A stretch of DNA of 63,963 bases, taken from NCBI GenBank assembly GCA_045650185.1, contig JAZRQY010000023.1:1-63963 (forward strand), read 5' to 3'. This DNA is from Scatosoma sp045650185 (GTDB lineage Bacteria; Bacillota; Clostridia; Christensenellales; Borkfalkiaceae). Below, in pieces: positions 8,179 to 15,990 of this stretch (positions are counted from its first letter, which is position 1; the number at the start of each line of letters is the position of its first letter). The position numbers were made by a program, and so were the translations under genes. The notes beneath the pieces are model-generated. The model was given only the letters and a program-made list of their open reading frames with translations. It ran no database searches and was not told the DNA's origin.

Positions 8179-9897
8179 TTACAGCATAAAGAAGAACGAT
8201 TTTTTACCCGAGAGCAACTCTTCGTCGATTTTCCAACCGCCCTTGCCGTCCTTGATTAAGCCGAATTCACATTCCTTTGCGGTTTCGTATAATTCGTCGC
8301 CGTCGTAGCCGACAAAGCGGTCGCTCATTTTCTCTAGCATTTCCCTTGCGCCCGTCGTGAACGCCGAGGTCGTGATGAACATACCGCGACAATGCTGTTT
8401 ACCTTCTTTGGCTTGACGGTACGCCACCGCGCCGATGAATTGCTGCAACAGCGTTTCACCAATCCACCACCGTTCGTCCGTCGGCTCCCAATTCTTCGCT
8501 TGAATATAGATGGTTTCTCTAAAGCCCAAACGGTCGGTCAATTCCAACTCCCCGTCGATACCGCCGTCGTACTCTCCCCCCGATACACGCAGACATTCCA
8601 AACGCCTGCCGTTCATACGAGAGTAGCGTTCCAACAGATAAATCGCATAGTATTCAAAGTAGTTGCCGCCAAGCGAACGCAGCCTTTTCAAGAACGCCTC
8701 CTTCAAAGGGTCTGCCGCCGAGCGAGCGGCGCTGCGCGTCGTCGTTTCCTTGCGCGCCTTTTCTGCAGGTGCTTTTGCCGCAGGTTTCTTCTCCACGGAC
8801 TTTTTCTCTGCAGATTTTTTCTCCGCCTTTGCCGTCTTGTCTTCCGCTTTCGCCGCTACTATTTTTTCTTCTTCCGCCGCAGGCTTAGTGTTTGCCAACT
8901 CATCCGCCTTTTCCTGCGCCAAGTCGCTCACCGCTTTTTTAGGGTCTGCCCCCTTCTTTGCCGAGCGCCCCTTATCGAACAGCGCGCTTAAATCGTAAAC
9001 GGGGGCAGGCGCAGCCGTTTCCATCTTCACAACCGCCGTATTTTCTACCGTTTTTTTCGTCGTATCTTCCTTGTTAGAGAGGTCTATTTCGGCTTGTTTT
9101 TCTTCGTTCGATGCAGACACGGTGCTTTCTTTTTCCACTTTCGGCGCATTTTCGGGCAATTTTACAAGGCTGCCTTCTACAAGGATTTCCCCTGCCTCTT
9201 GCATCACGTGCAAAACAGAGCCGACCCTACCCTTCACGTCGTTTAAATTGGCGTTTTCGGGGGTCGGATATTCCTCTTGGTATCGCAGGGCAACACGGTC
9301 GACAAGGTCCGCCCATTTGCTTTCCGTTTGCAATACTTCTTTGGTCAGTCGTTTGACGATTTCCTTCTTTTGCGCCCTTGTCAAAACAACCGTATTTTTC
9401 GCTTTTTCAGGGGAAGTTTTTTCCTTTTTTTCTTGCGTTTTTTCGCTATTTTTCGACGATTTTTTCGCCGTTTTTTGTTCTTTTTTCGCAGGTTTTTGTT
9501 CTTTTTTCGCAGGTTTTTCCTCTGCTTTTTCAGCCTTTTCAACTGGCTCTTCCGTCTGCTTTTTACCTGCGCGTTTTTTTGCAGGTTTCGCCTCCACGGG
9601 AGGCTCCAAGACCTGTGCAACCACCTCTTTTACCGCCTCGGGTTGCACATCTTTTACAGCCTCAAGTTGAGCCTCTTTTACCGCCTCGGGTTGCGCCTCT
9701 GCCCCAGTCTTTTTGCGAGAGCGTTTTGCAGGCGCTTTCTTCTTTGTTTCCTTCTTTTCAGCCACCGTCGTTTCTGCAACAACCGCCTTTTCCATCGGCT
9801 CTACCGCCGCAACCTCGGCTACCGCCACTTCTGCCACTTCCTCCAAAGCCTTTTTGGGGGCGCGTGGCTTTCTTGCTTTCTTTGCCTCTTCTGCCAT
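8179..9897 (-). CDS. Mrr-type restriction-endonuclease-like protein with long basic N-terminal tail
   Basis: A 572-residue protein in three parts. Residues 1-180 are a low-complexity Lys/Ala/Glu tail resembling histone H1 or bacterial H1-like tails, with runs such as KPAKKEQKPAKKEQ and an 8-residue tandem repeat. About residues 180-260 look like a winged-helix domain (RLTKEVLQTESKWADLVDRV). Residues 396-572 match Mrr-type PD-(D/E)xK nucleases: GGEYDGGIDG with Asp about 448, then IYIQAKNW with Lys about 468, then QQFIGA. It probably binds or cuts DNA. An upstream in-frame extension to 9951 overlaps recO; AAGGAG precedes the ATG chosen. It follows recO by 38 bases, with no methyltransferase nearby. 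Confidence 0.8.
   Translation of the reverse strand: MAEEAKKARKPRAPKKALEEVAEVAVAEVAAVEPMEKAVVAETTVAEKKETKKKAPAKRSRKKTGAEAQPEAVKEAQLEAVKDVQPEAVKEVVAQVLEPPVEAKPAKKRAGKKQTEEPVEKAEKAEEKPAKKEQKPAKKEQKTAKKSSKNSEKTQEKKEKTSPEKAKNTVVLTRAQKKEIVKRLTKEVLQTESKWADLVDRVALRYQEEYPTPENANLNDVKGRVGSVLHVMQEAGEILVEGSLVKLPENAPKVEKESTVSASNEEKQAEIDLSNKEDTTKKTVENTAVVKMETAAPAPVYDLSALFDKGRSAKKGADPKKAVSDLAQEKADELANTKPAAEEEKIVAAKAEDKTAKAEKKSAEKKSVEKKPAAKAPAEKARKETTTRSAARSAADPLKEAFLKRLRSLGGNYFEYYAIYLLERYSRMNGRRLECLRVSGGEYDGGIDGELELTDRLGFRETIYIQAKNWEPTDERWWIGETLLQQFIGAVAYRQAKEGKQHCRGMFITTSAFTTGAREMLEKMSDRFVGYDGDELYETAKECEFGLIKDGKGGWKIDEELLSGKKSFFFML
9627..9698 (-). repeat. 24-bp tandem repeat inside the Mrr-like gene
   Basis: Three imperfect 24-bp units begin at 9627, 9651 and 9675 and encode three versions of an 8-residue unit of the type PEAVKEAQ, LEAVKDVQ and PEAVKEVV. 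Copy number could vary between strains. Confidence 0.8.
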
Positions 9898-9935
9898 GTT
9901 TTTTCTCCTTACTTTTGGCACCTTCCCAAGCCTTT

Positions 9936-10661
9936 TTAAGGCTCGGTACAAATTTGCAAAAGTTCCCCGATGCAGGCAAGATCGGTATCCGTCTTACCTT
10001 CAAGGAACGCCTTCATAAGGCGTAAGGCACGTTTTTTGCCACCTTGCGTTTTTCCTTCGTCGTGTTTCAGCGACGCGCATTTTCTGAGAGTGTGATAGGT
10101 AGACACACTCGCACGCGAGCCCACCGAACACTCACGGCAGGTAAAATGCCCTGCGTCGAAATCAAAGTAGGGTTCATCCCCGATGTCCGCGCCGCAAATA
10201 CCGCAGCCGTCCAAATCGACAAAGTACCCTGCTTCGCCCGCCGCCGTCAGCATAAACCCGACCAGCGTTTCCAGCGCGTCCGTTTCCGCATAAGCAAGCT
10301 CCTTTAATGCCTGCACAGCGGCAACGAACAAGGAATGCAATCGTTCTCCGTCGGGCGCAACCGCCTTACAAACGGCAACGATACCGTTTGCGGCGTAGAA
10401 GCGTTCCACGTCCAACCGCAAGGGATAAAATCCGTCGTATAAATAGGCGGATTTTACCGTGTAATGCTCTCCCTTTTCTACAAGCACGTATTCTGCAAAA
10501 GCGAATGGCTGAGCGGCGAATGCCAGCTTTGCATTGGGTTTGCGCACACCCTTAATGCCGGCAAATATTATACCCCTCTCCGCTGTGAACAGCGTGAGCA
10601 GCTTGTCGTGGTCTTTATAATCTATCCCGCCAAGCACCAGGGCGTCCGTCTTCCATTCCAT
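9936..10661 (-). CDS. recO: DNA repair protein RecO
   Basis: RecO loads RecA onto SSB-coated single-stranded DNA in the RecFOR pathway. The 241-residue product has the N-terminal OB fold (TDALVLGGIDYKDHDKLLTLFT) and, near residue 175, a four-cysteine zinc site (CGICG then CREC) in the C-terminal domain. The length is typical. It lies in the conserved era-yqzL-recO order. The stop is 38 bases from the Mrr-like start. Confidence 0.95.
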   Translation of the reverse strand: MEWKTDALVLGGIDYKDHDKLLTLFTAERGIIFAGIKGVRKPNAKLAFAAQPFAFAEYVLVEKGEHYTVKSAYLYDGFYPLRLDVERFYAANGIVAVCKAVAPDGERLHSLFVAAVQALKELAYAETDALETLVGFMLTAAGEAGYFVDLDGCGICGADIGDEPYFDFDAGHFTCRECSVGSRASVSTYHTLRKCASLKHDEGKTQGGKKRALRLMKAFLEGKTDTDLACIGELLQICTEP

Positions 10662-10702
10662 TTTTCTTTTTTCCTTTCGTAGCCTTTTGCAACGACACTA
10701 TT

Positions 10703-10822
10703 TTAATAATGCCGATGCTTGTTTAATTCTAAGAATAGCATATAGTAGGCAATACTGCCCGTTTTCTCAAACATATCCCACGCCAGCTTTGCCGCGCCCG
10801 ACGGGTTTTTCCTTTCCTTCAT
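10703..10822 (-). CDS. yqzL: YqzL-like small protein (39 aa)
   Basis: A 39-residue reading frame beginning MKERKNPSGAAKLAWDMF and ending in NKHRHY. The central segment (WDMFEKTGSIAYYMLFLEL) has the pattern of the YqzL family: an aromatic-rich helix, then TG, then a hydrophobic helix. In Bacillus, yqzL lies between era and recO, exactly as here. A GGGGGG stretch about eight bases before the ATG can serve as ribosome-binding site. Function is unknown in the family. Position and pattern make the call, since the gene is short. Confidence 0.75.
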   Translation of the reverse strand: MKERKNPSGAAKLAWDMFEKTGSIAYYMLFLELNKHRHY

Positions 10823-10985
10823 AGTCTAGCCCCCCTTTTCCACAGTTTGTGTGAAGGGGAGAAAGGCTATACCAAAAGCCAAAGCCCGTTGCGCGCCGCC
10901 CAATCCGACAAGCGAGGGATATGACGCCTTTTTATTATTAGGCTCTATCACAGAGCCTTGTTTATCGTACCCTATCGGGCAACGA

Positions 10986-11879
10986 TTAAAACTCTTCGTC
11001 CTCTTCGTAGCCGTATTGCTTTAAGAGGTTGGGTCTATCACGCCAGTCTTCCTTCACCTTGACGTAGGTAGTCAAGAAGACCTTTGCGCCCAAGAATTTT
11101 TCCATGTCTTGACGAGCAAACGAGGAAACCTCTTTAATGGCTTTGCCCTGCTTGCCAATCAAAATTGCCTTATGACTCGCCCGTTCGCAGACGATGTCGA
11201 GATTGACTTCCCATACGCCGTTTTCCTGCAAACGGAAAATGTTGATAACGATTGCTACGCCATGCGGAATTTCCTTATCGAACTTCAAAAGGATTTTTTC
11301 ACGCATGATTTCAGCAACCATAAATTTCTCGCTCTTATCCGAAACGATTTCCTGCTGAAAAATCTTTTCTCCTTCGGGCATTTGCTCCACCAAGAACTCC
11401 TTCAAAGCCTTGATGTTTCTGCCCTTTCTTGCAGAAATGGGGAATACGTCCAAATCCAAACCTGCATCGGAGAATTTCGCCATATCGAGAGGGATGTTCT
11501 CCTTGGGCATAATGTCGATTTTCGTATACGCAATCGCCATGGGAATCCCCAAGTCCTTATACTTACGCATCAGCGCAAATTCCTCTTCCCCCACTCCGTC
11601 GTGTCCATCCACGACGTAGAGGATATAGTCAACGCTTCGCGCGCTGGTTTCCACCGAGCGCATCATACGGTCCGTCAGCTCGTTATGCGCCTTATAAATC
11701 CCCGGCGTATCCACGAAGACGATTTGATAATCATCCTCCGTCAATACCCCTAAAATTCTATCTCTCGTCGTTTGCGGTTTTGGGGAAACGATACTCACCT
11801 TTTCCCCTACCAACACGTTGATTAGCGTGCTTTTCCCTGCGTTTGCTCTGCCGATGACGGCAACGTATCCACTTCTCAT
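10986..11879 (-). CDS. era: GTPase Era, 16S rRNA maturation factor
   Basis: Era is an essential GTPase that binds the 3' end of 16S rRNA during 30S assembly. The 297-residue product has G1 GRANAGKST, the switch and G3 region DTPGI, G4 TKID and G5 SARKG, then a C-terminal KH domain with the RNA-contacting VCERASHKAILIGKQGKAIK. The start overlaps the ybeY stop by four bases (ATGA), indicating translational coupling in the phoH-pgpH-ybeY-era operon. Confidence 0.98.
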   Translation of the reverse strand: MRSGYVAVIGRANAGKSTLINVLVGEKVSIVSPKPQTTRDRILGVLTEDDYQIVFVDTPGIYKAHNELTDRMMRSVETSARSVDYILYVVDGHDGVGEEEFALMRKYKDLGIPMAIAYTKIDIMPKENIPLDMAKFSDAGLDLDVFPISARKGRNIKALKEFLVEQMPEGEKIFQQEIVSDKSEKFMVAEIMREKILLKFDKEIPHGVAIVINIFRLQENGVWEVNLDIVCERASHKAILIGKQGKAIKEVSSFARQDMEKFLGAKVFLTTYVKVKEDWRDRPNLLKQYGYEEDEEF

Positions 11880-12358
11880 TCTCGTACAATTCCTAATTTA
11901 CTTAAAACGTATTCTTCCTTCCCGCGCATCTCTGCCTTGTCCTCGTCCGTCATGTGGTCGTAGCCAAGACAATGCAGTACGCCGTGTGTCAATAAATAGT
12001 GCAGTTCTCTCTCCAGCGAGTGCCCGTATTCCTCTGCCTGCTCCTTTGCCCGTTGCAAGCAAACCACCACCGAGCCCATAAACAGACGCTCTTCCTCATC
12101 TAGCTCATACGGATAGTCGTCCGCATACAGCGCCTCGCCCTTGATATCGTCCAAGGACGGGTAGCTTAAAACGTCCGTGACCTTGTCAATCGAACGAGTT
12201 TCGCGGTTCAGCCTGCGAATTTCCTCTTCGTCCACCAACAGGAACTCGAAGGAGAGTGGGCAATCCGCCTCTACGACGTCCGAAAACGCGCCCTCTAAAG
12301 CCGTAATCTCTTCCTCGGAGAGCAACCCTTCGTCAGAGTCGAAACAGAACTTCGTCAT
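11876..12358 (-). CDS. ybeY: Endoribonuclease YbeY, 16S rRNA 3'-end processing
   Basis: YbeY is a zinc-dependent single-strand RNase used in 16S rRNA maturation and ribosome quality control. The 160-residue product carries the zinc-binding motif HGVLHCLGYDH near residue 130 and the conserved DVLSYP strand. It overlaps pgpH upstream and era downstream by four bases each, so the three genes are translationally coupled. Confidence 0.97.
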   Translation of the reverse strand: MTKFCFDSDEGLLSEEEITALEGAFSDVVEADCPLSFEFLLVDEEEIRRLNRETRSIDKVTDVLSYPSLDDIKGEALYADDYPYELDEEERLFMGSVVVCLQRAKEQAEEYGHSLERELHYLLTHGVLHCLGYDHMTDEDKAEMRGKEEYVLSKLGIVRE

Positions 12359-13893
12359 ACTTCACCTCGCGCCGAGCCGTCTGCGCCTCTGCCGTATTTG
12401 ATATTCGGATATTTCACGCGGTGGTGATAAACACCCGAAAGGGTTTCCACCAATGTCTTGCGGATAATCGTCAAGTCCTGCATTGTGATATTACAATCGG
12501 AGAACTGTTCCAGTTCCATACGCTCCTCAATCACACCGCGAACCACCCTTTCAACTTCCTCGGGCGTACGCTTTTGCAAGGAGCGCACCGCTGCCTCTGA
12601 ACCGTCCGCAATCATGATAATTGCCGCAATCTTCGTCTTCGGCTTCGGGCCACAATAGGAGAAGTCTTCGATGTTCAGCTCGCCGTCCGTCATCTTGAGC
12701 GCCTTTGCGTAGAAATAACGAATGGGCAACGTGCCGTGGTGTTGCATGGCTACGTCCGCCAAGAAGGACGGCAGACGGTGAGAGCGAATCAAATCGCTGC
12801 CGTCTTGCGCGTGCAAGCGGATAATATCCGCGGAAAGTTCGGGAGTCAACTCGTCGTGCGGGTTATAATCCTGCTGATTTTCCGTGAAATATTCCGGTTG
12901 ATGCAATTTTCCGACGTCGTGATAGTACGCCGCCGCACGGGCATAGTCCGCGTTTTCGTTGAGCGCGCCTGCGCACGCTTCCGCAAGCTGTGCCACCATT
13001 ACCGAATGGTTGAAGGTACCCGGCGCTTCCTGACGTAACTTTCTAAGCAAAGGAGCGTCGTGCGCCGTAATTTCACGCAAACGATACGCCGTTAAGCAGT
13101 TGAACATCCACTCATAGACAGGCAGGAAGAACAGGAACAGCACCGCCGAGGTCATTCCCCCGAACACGCCGTATCCCATCTGCATCAGCATATCCGGCCA
13201 GAAGGTTTCGCTGGGCGTAGGAATTTCAATATCCACGATATCCGTCAGCTTCAAGAGGAAAATAATCAAGACGATGGGGATAACGATCAACACACCTACC
13301 AAAACGATGCTAAAGCGAGCCTTTGCTCTGTTTGCAAGGAAAATCGCCAACATCCCTGCAACGAAGGTGATGATGAGCGAGGTATACGCCGTCTGCGTAA
13401 TTACCATACGCGCGCTGACAATGTCCAAGAGGAACATCAAAATACCGCTGAAAATATTGAGGAAAATTGCCTCTTTTCTACCAATCAGCGAAAGAATCAG
13501 CAACGCCACCAACGCCACGGGACGGGCAAAAATACCGTACGAAAAGGTAGTTTCCCCTACCGATATATTGCTCCCTTGTTGTCCTAACAAGAAGGCAATG
13601 ATGATATATACGTTTAAGATGGTGAAAATCAAGGCGATTGATTTTCCGCTGGTCAAGGTATGTCTACTTTCGAAGAAAAAGTAAATATACATGACGATCG
13701 TCAACATCAACAGACAGAACACCATATACAGATAATCTGCGCCATTCTGATTCATCTCCTCGGTAAGAATGCTCACCTTGTCCCACAAGAGCAGGACCAT
13801 CGAAACGAGCACCATAATCAGAAAATGTACCACGAACAGCACGATACTTTTCGCCGCAGTGCCTTTCGTCCATTCTACTTGTCTTTTGTTCAT
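12355..13893 (-). CDS. PgpH-type HD phosphodiesterase lacking the extracellular domain
   Basis: PgpH-family proteins hydrolyse cyclic di-AMP. This 512-residue protein has about seven to eight membrane segments (residues 17-259) and a C-terminal cytosolic HD domain with FNHSVMVAQLAE, the HD pair in YYHDVGKLH (residues 325-326), and LHAQDG. Bacillus PgpH is about 700 residues because a large extracellular 7TMR-HDED domain follows the first helix. Here only about 15 residues separate the first two helices, so that sensor domain is missing. The site between phoH and ybeY is the normal one. Confidence 0.88.
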   Translation of the reverse strand: MNKRQVEWTKGTAAKSIVLFVVHFLIMVLVSMVLLLWDKVSILTEEMNQNGADYLYMVFCLLMLTIVMYIYFFFESRHTLTSGKSIALIFTILNVYIIIAFLLGQQGSNISVGETTFSYGIFARPVALVALLILSLIGRKEAIFLNIFSGILMFLLDIVSARMVITQTAYTSLIITFVAGMLAIFLANRAKARFSIVLVGVLIVIPIVLIIFLLKLTDIVDIEIPTPSETFWPDMLMQMGYGVFGGMTSAVLFLFFLPVYEWMFNCLTAYRLREITAHDAPLLRKLRQEAPGTFNHSVMVAQLAEACAGALNENADYARAAAYYHDVGKLHQPEYFTENQQDYNPHDELTPELSADIIRLHAQDGSDLIRSHRLPSFLADVAMQHHGTLPIRYFYAKALKMTDGELNIEDFSYCGPKPKTKIAAIIMIADGSEAAVRSLQKRTPEEVERVVRGVIEERMELEQFSDCNITMQDLTIIRKTLVETLSGVYHHRVKYPNIKYGRGADGSARGEV

Positions 13894-14891
13894 CTTTCCT
13901 TTTTCTCCTTTTGCGCCGCAGTTTCTTCCGCCGCCTTTTCCGCATCCTTTTCATAGGCGCGAATAATCCGCATAACCAGCGGATGTCTTACGACGTCCTT
14001 CGCCGTCAAGCGCTGTACCGCTACTCCTTCCACGCCGTCTAAAATTTTCGTTGCGTGGATTAAGCCACTCTGCTTTCCTTCCGGCAAGTCCATCTGCGTA
14101 ATATCGCCGGTGATAACCGCTTTACTACCTTCCCCCAAACGGGTGAGGAACATCTTCATCTGTTCACGCGTGGTGTTTTGCGCCTCGTCCAAAATGATGA
14201 ACGCATTCGACAGCGTTCTACCGCGCATATACTCCAAAGGCGCAACCTCGATATCGCCACGCTCCATCAATTTCGCGTACGTTTCCAAGCCCAACAGCTC
14301 CTGCAAGGCATCGTACAGAGGACGAAGATACGGGTCTACCTTTTCGTGTAAGTCGCCCGGCAAAAACCCGAGCTTTTCCCCTGCCTCTACCGCAGGACGG
14401 GTGAGGATAATCTTGTCCACCTGCTTGCTTTTATACGCCATCACCGCCATACAGACGGCAAGATAGGTTTTACCCGTACCGGCAGGACCCAGCCCGAAGG
14501 TAATCGTGTTTCCCTTGATTGCCTCGACGTACGTCTTTTGTCCCACCGTCTTGCATTTAATCTGCTTTCCACGAGCGCTGACCGCAATCACGCCACCGCA
14601 AAGACAAGCAATCTCCGAGGCGCGTCCCTCACGAGCAAGCTCGATACAGTACGCCATGCGGCCCTTATCCACCGTTTCGCCACCGTCCGCCAAAGCACGC
14701 AAAGAGGTCAATACCTGCTCTGCCAAGGCAACGTCTGCCGTTTCCCCCTGCAGGCAAATTTTCACGCCATCCACGTAAGGAATAACGCCCAGCTCGCTCG
14801 CCAGAAAGTTTAAGTTTTCATCGAAGGTTCCCAGTATCTTTGACAACTTGTCAATCGACCCGAAATCCACACTTATTTTACAACGTGCCAA
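13890..14891 (-). CDS. phoH: PhoH family ATPase
   Basis: A 333-residue PhoH/YbeZ-type P-loop ATPase, a family linked to RNA metabolism together with YbeY. The Walker A is GLGPAGTGKTYLA, the Walker B FIILDEAQNTT, and downstream TRLGEGSKAVITGD is conserved; an N-terminal KH-like region precedes the ATPase. The start is a TTG at 14891, chosen because AAGGAGAAGGCAT lies just upstream and no ATG fits. The stop overlaps the pgpH ATG. Confidence 0.95.
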   Translation of the reverse strand: MARCKISVDFGSIDKLSKILGTFDENLNFLASELGVIPYVDGVKICLQGETADVALAEQVLTSLRALADGGETVDKGRMAYCIELAREGRASEIACLCGGVIAVSARGKQIKCKTVGQKTYVEAIKGNTITFGLGPAGTGKTYLAVCMAVMAYKSKQVDKIILTRPAVEAGEKLGFLPGDLHEKVDPYLRPLYDALQELLGLETYAKLMERGDIEVAPLEYMRGRTLSNAFIILDEAQNTTREQMKMFLTRLGEGSKAVITGDITQMDLPEGKQSGLIHATKILDGVEGVAVQRLTAKDVVRHPLVMRIIRAYEKDAEKAAEETAAQKEKKER

Positions 14892-15030
14892 ATGCCTTCT
14901 CCTTCTTTGGTCTTTCGTTTTTACTTTCGTGCGTGCCTACCACAGCACGCATGCGCGTATGTAATAACGGGCACACCGCCCGCTTTTTATCCTTTACTCT
15001 GTTGTTTCAAGAATTTGTAAACTGCGAAGA

Positions 15031-15106
15031 TGCAAGCAAGACAAGGCGCGGTAAGGGAGCATACCGAACGTATGTGACCGAACCGCAACGAAGTATTGCG
15101 ATGCAT
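15031..15106. repeat. Hairpin-rich intergenic element, GTGACCGA family, copy 1
   Basis: The tract after the yqfD stop holds a hairpin CATAC-cgaac-GTATG (15060-15074), the word GTGACCGA (15074-15081), and a hairpin CGCAA-cgaagta-TTGCG (15084-15100). The same order of hairpin, GTGACCGA and CGCAA-type hairpin recurs at 63820-63869 with different stem sequence. The rest of 14892-15120 contains two GC-rich inverted repeats near 14950 and 14970 and no gene that I can support. Confidence 0.5.
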
Positions 15107-15120
15107 ATTATCATCTTCCG

Positions 15121-15660
15121 CTACCTTTCGTGAAAGGGCGCAGTCTGCACCTCTACCACCAGCGTAGAGCCCACCTTCTTCAAGCTGCAAAATCCTACCC
15201 CGTCAAGGCGCAAAACGTCCGCAGAAATGAGGTCTACCTGTTTACTTGTGTACGGCTTATACCGTTCGATTCCGTGGCGGTGCAAAATCTCCTCAACCGC
15301 CTGCGTGTACGCCGCCTCCCCCGATACCTGAATGCGTAAAACCAAGGTATCCGAAAGCAGGGTCAACACCAAAAACAACACGCCGCCCAGCCATAAGCCT
15401 GCGCGCTTTTTGAGTAAAACCCAAGCTTTTTGCACGCCCGTCGGCGGTAAAATCCGCGCCGTATAGGGCGCATACCTATCGCTATTATAGCATACATTCG
15501 GGTAAATTGCAAAAATTTTTTCAATATCTTTCCTATCAACCGTGAAAATGATTTGATTTTTTTGCGCTTTTTGGGCGTTTTTTAGGCAAATTCCCTCTCG
15601 CCGAAGTCGGTTTAATGCCCGATAGGGCATCATGCCTTCTATCAATACGCGCTCGGTCAT
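15121..15660 (-). CDS. yqfD: Short YqfD-type sporulation protein
   Basis: YqfD-family proteins are sporulation membrane proteins made under sigma-E; full-length members are near 400 residues. This one has 179. It keeps the N-terminal basic domain (residues 1-80), one transmembrane helix (about 89-108), and the following POTRA/FtsQ-like module ending in DGVGFCSLKKVGSTLVVEV. It stops a few residues later, where family members continue into a large extracytoplasmic region. The start overlaps the yqfC stop (ATGA). No continuation is visible in other frames downstream, so this may be natural shortening or an old truncation. Confidence 0.75.
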   Translation of the reverse strand: MTERVLIEGMMPYRALNRLRREGICLKNAQKAQKNQIIFTVDRKDIEKIFAIYPNVCYNSDRYAPYTARILPPTGVQKAWVLLKKRAGLWLGGVLFLVLTLLSDTLVLRIQVSGEAAYTQAVEEILHRHGIERYKPYTSKQVDLISADVLRLDGVGFCSLKKVGSTLVVEVQTAPFHER

Positions 15661-15917
15661 ACTCCCTCCAAAAGGGATAGACTGCGCACCTTACCCAAGA
15701 CGCAAAGGTCGCCGTCCGTATATTTCCCGATGGATAAGCCCTCTCCTTCCAGCGCAACAGCGCAGGCAGGAAAGCAGACCTCAACGCGCTCCTCGGAGAA
15801 ATTCCCCAGAGCCTTTACTCCCTCGAAATACGCCGCGCGTAAGGGTAGAAAAATCACCCTCGCGCCCGTAAATTCCAAAAACGCATCCGTTTTTTTTAGC
15901 TCGTCATACAATCTCAT
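15657..15917 (-). CDS. yqfC: YabP/YqfC-family sporulation protein
   Basis: An 86-residue beta-rich protein of the YabP/YqfC family, small proteins needed for spore formation in Bacillus. The pattern LEFTGARVIFLPLRAAYFEG followed by alternating hydrophobic strands and GKYTDGDLCVLGKV near the end fits the family. It leads the yqfC-yqfD-phoH cluster, its normal place. A sigma-E-like promoter lies just upstream and GGAGAG precedes the ATG. Confidence 0.85.
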   Translation of the reverse strand: MRLYDELKKTDAFLEFTGARVIFLPLRAAYFEGVKALGNFSEERVEVCFPACAVALEGEGLSIGKYTDGDLCVLGKVRSLSLLEGV

Positions 15918-15933
15918 AATTCTCTCCGCTTTT

Positions 15934-15962
15934 AATATACGCCAAGCGGTGGAAAAATATGA
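15934..15962 (-). promoter_or_regulatory. Candidate sigma-E promoter for yqfCD
   Basis: Minus-strand TCATATT (15962-15956) and CGTATATT (15941-15934) are spaced by 14 bases, resembling the mother-cell sigma-E pattern of an ATATT-type -35 and CATACAnT-type -10. In Bacillus yqfCD is sigma-E dependent. The -10 matches five of the fixed positions. Confidence 0.45.
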
Positions 15963-15990
15963 AATTCTGCGCCCTTCTCGCTGTTAGCCG

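Noticed and set aside
10941..10965. A terminator after era
   Set aside because: AGGCTCT/AGAGCCT pairs, but the following bases are AATAATAAAAA on the minus strand, not thymines, and the operon continues into yqzL-recO.
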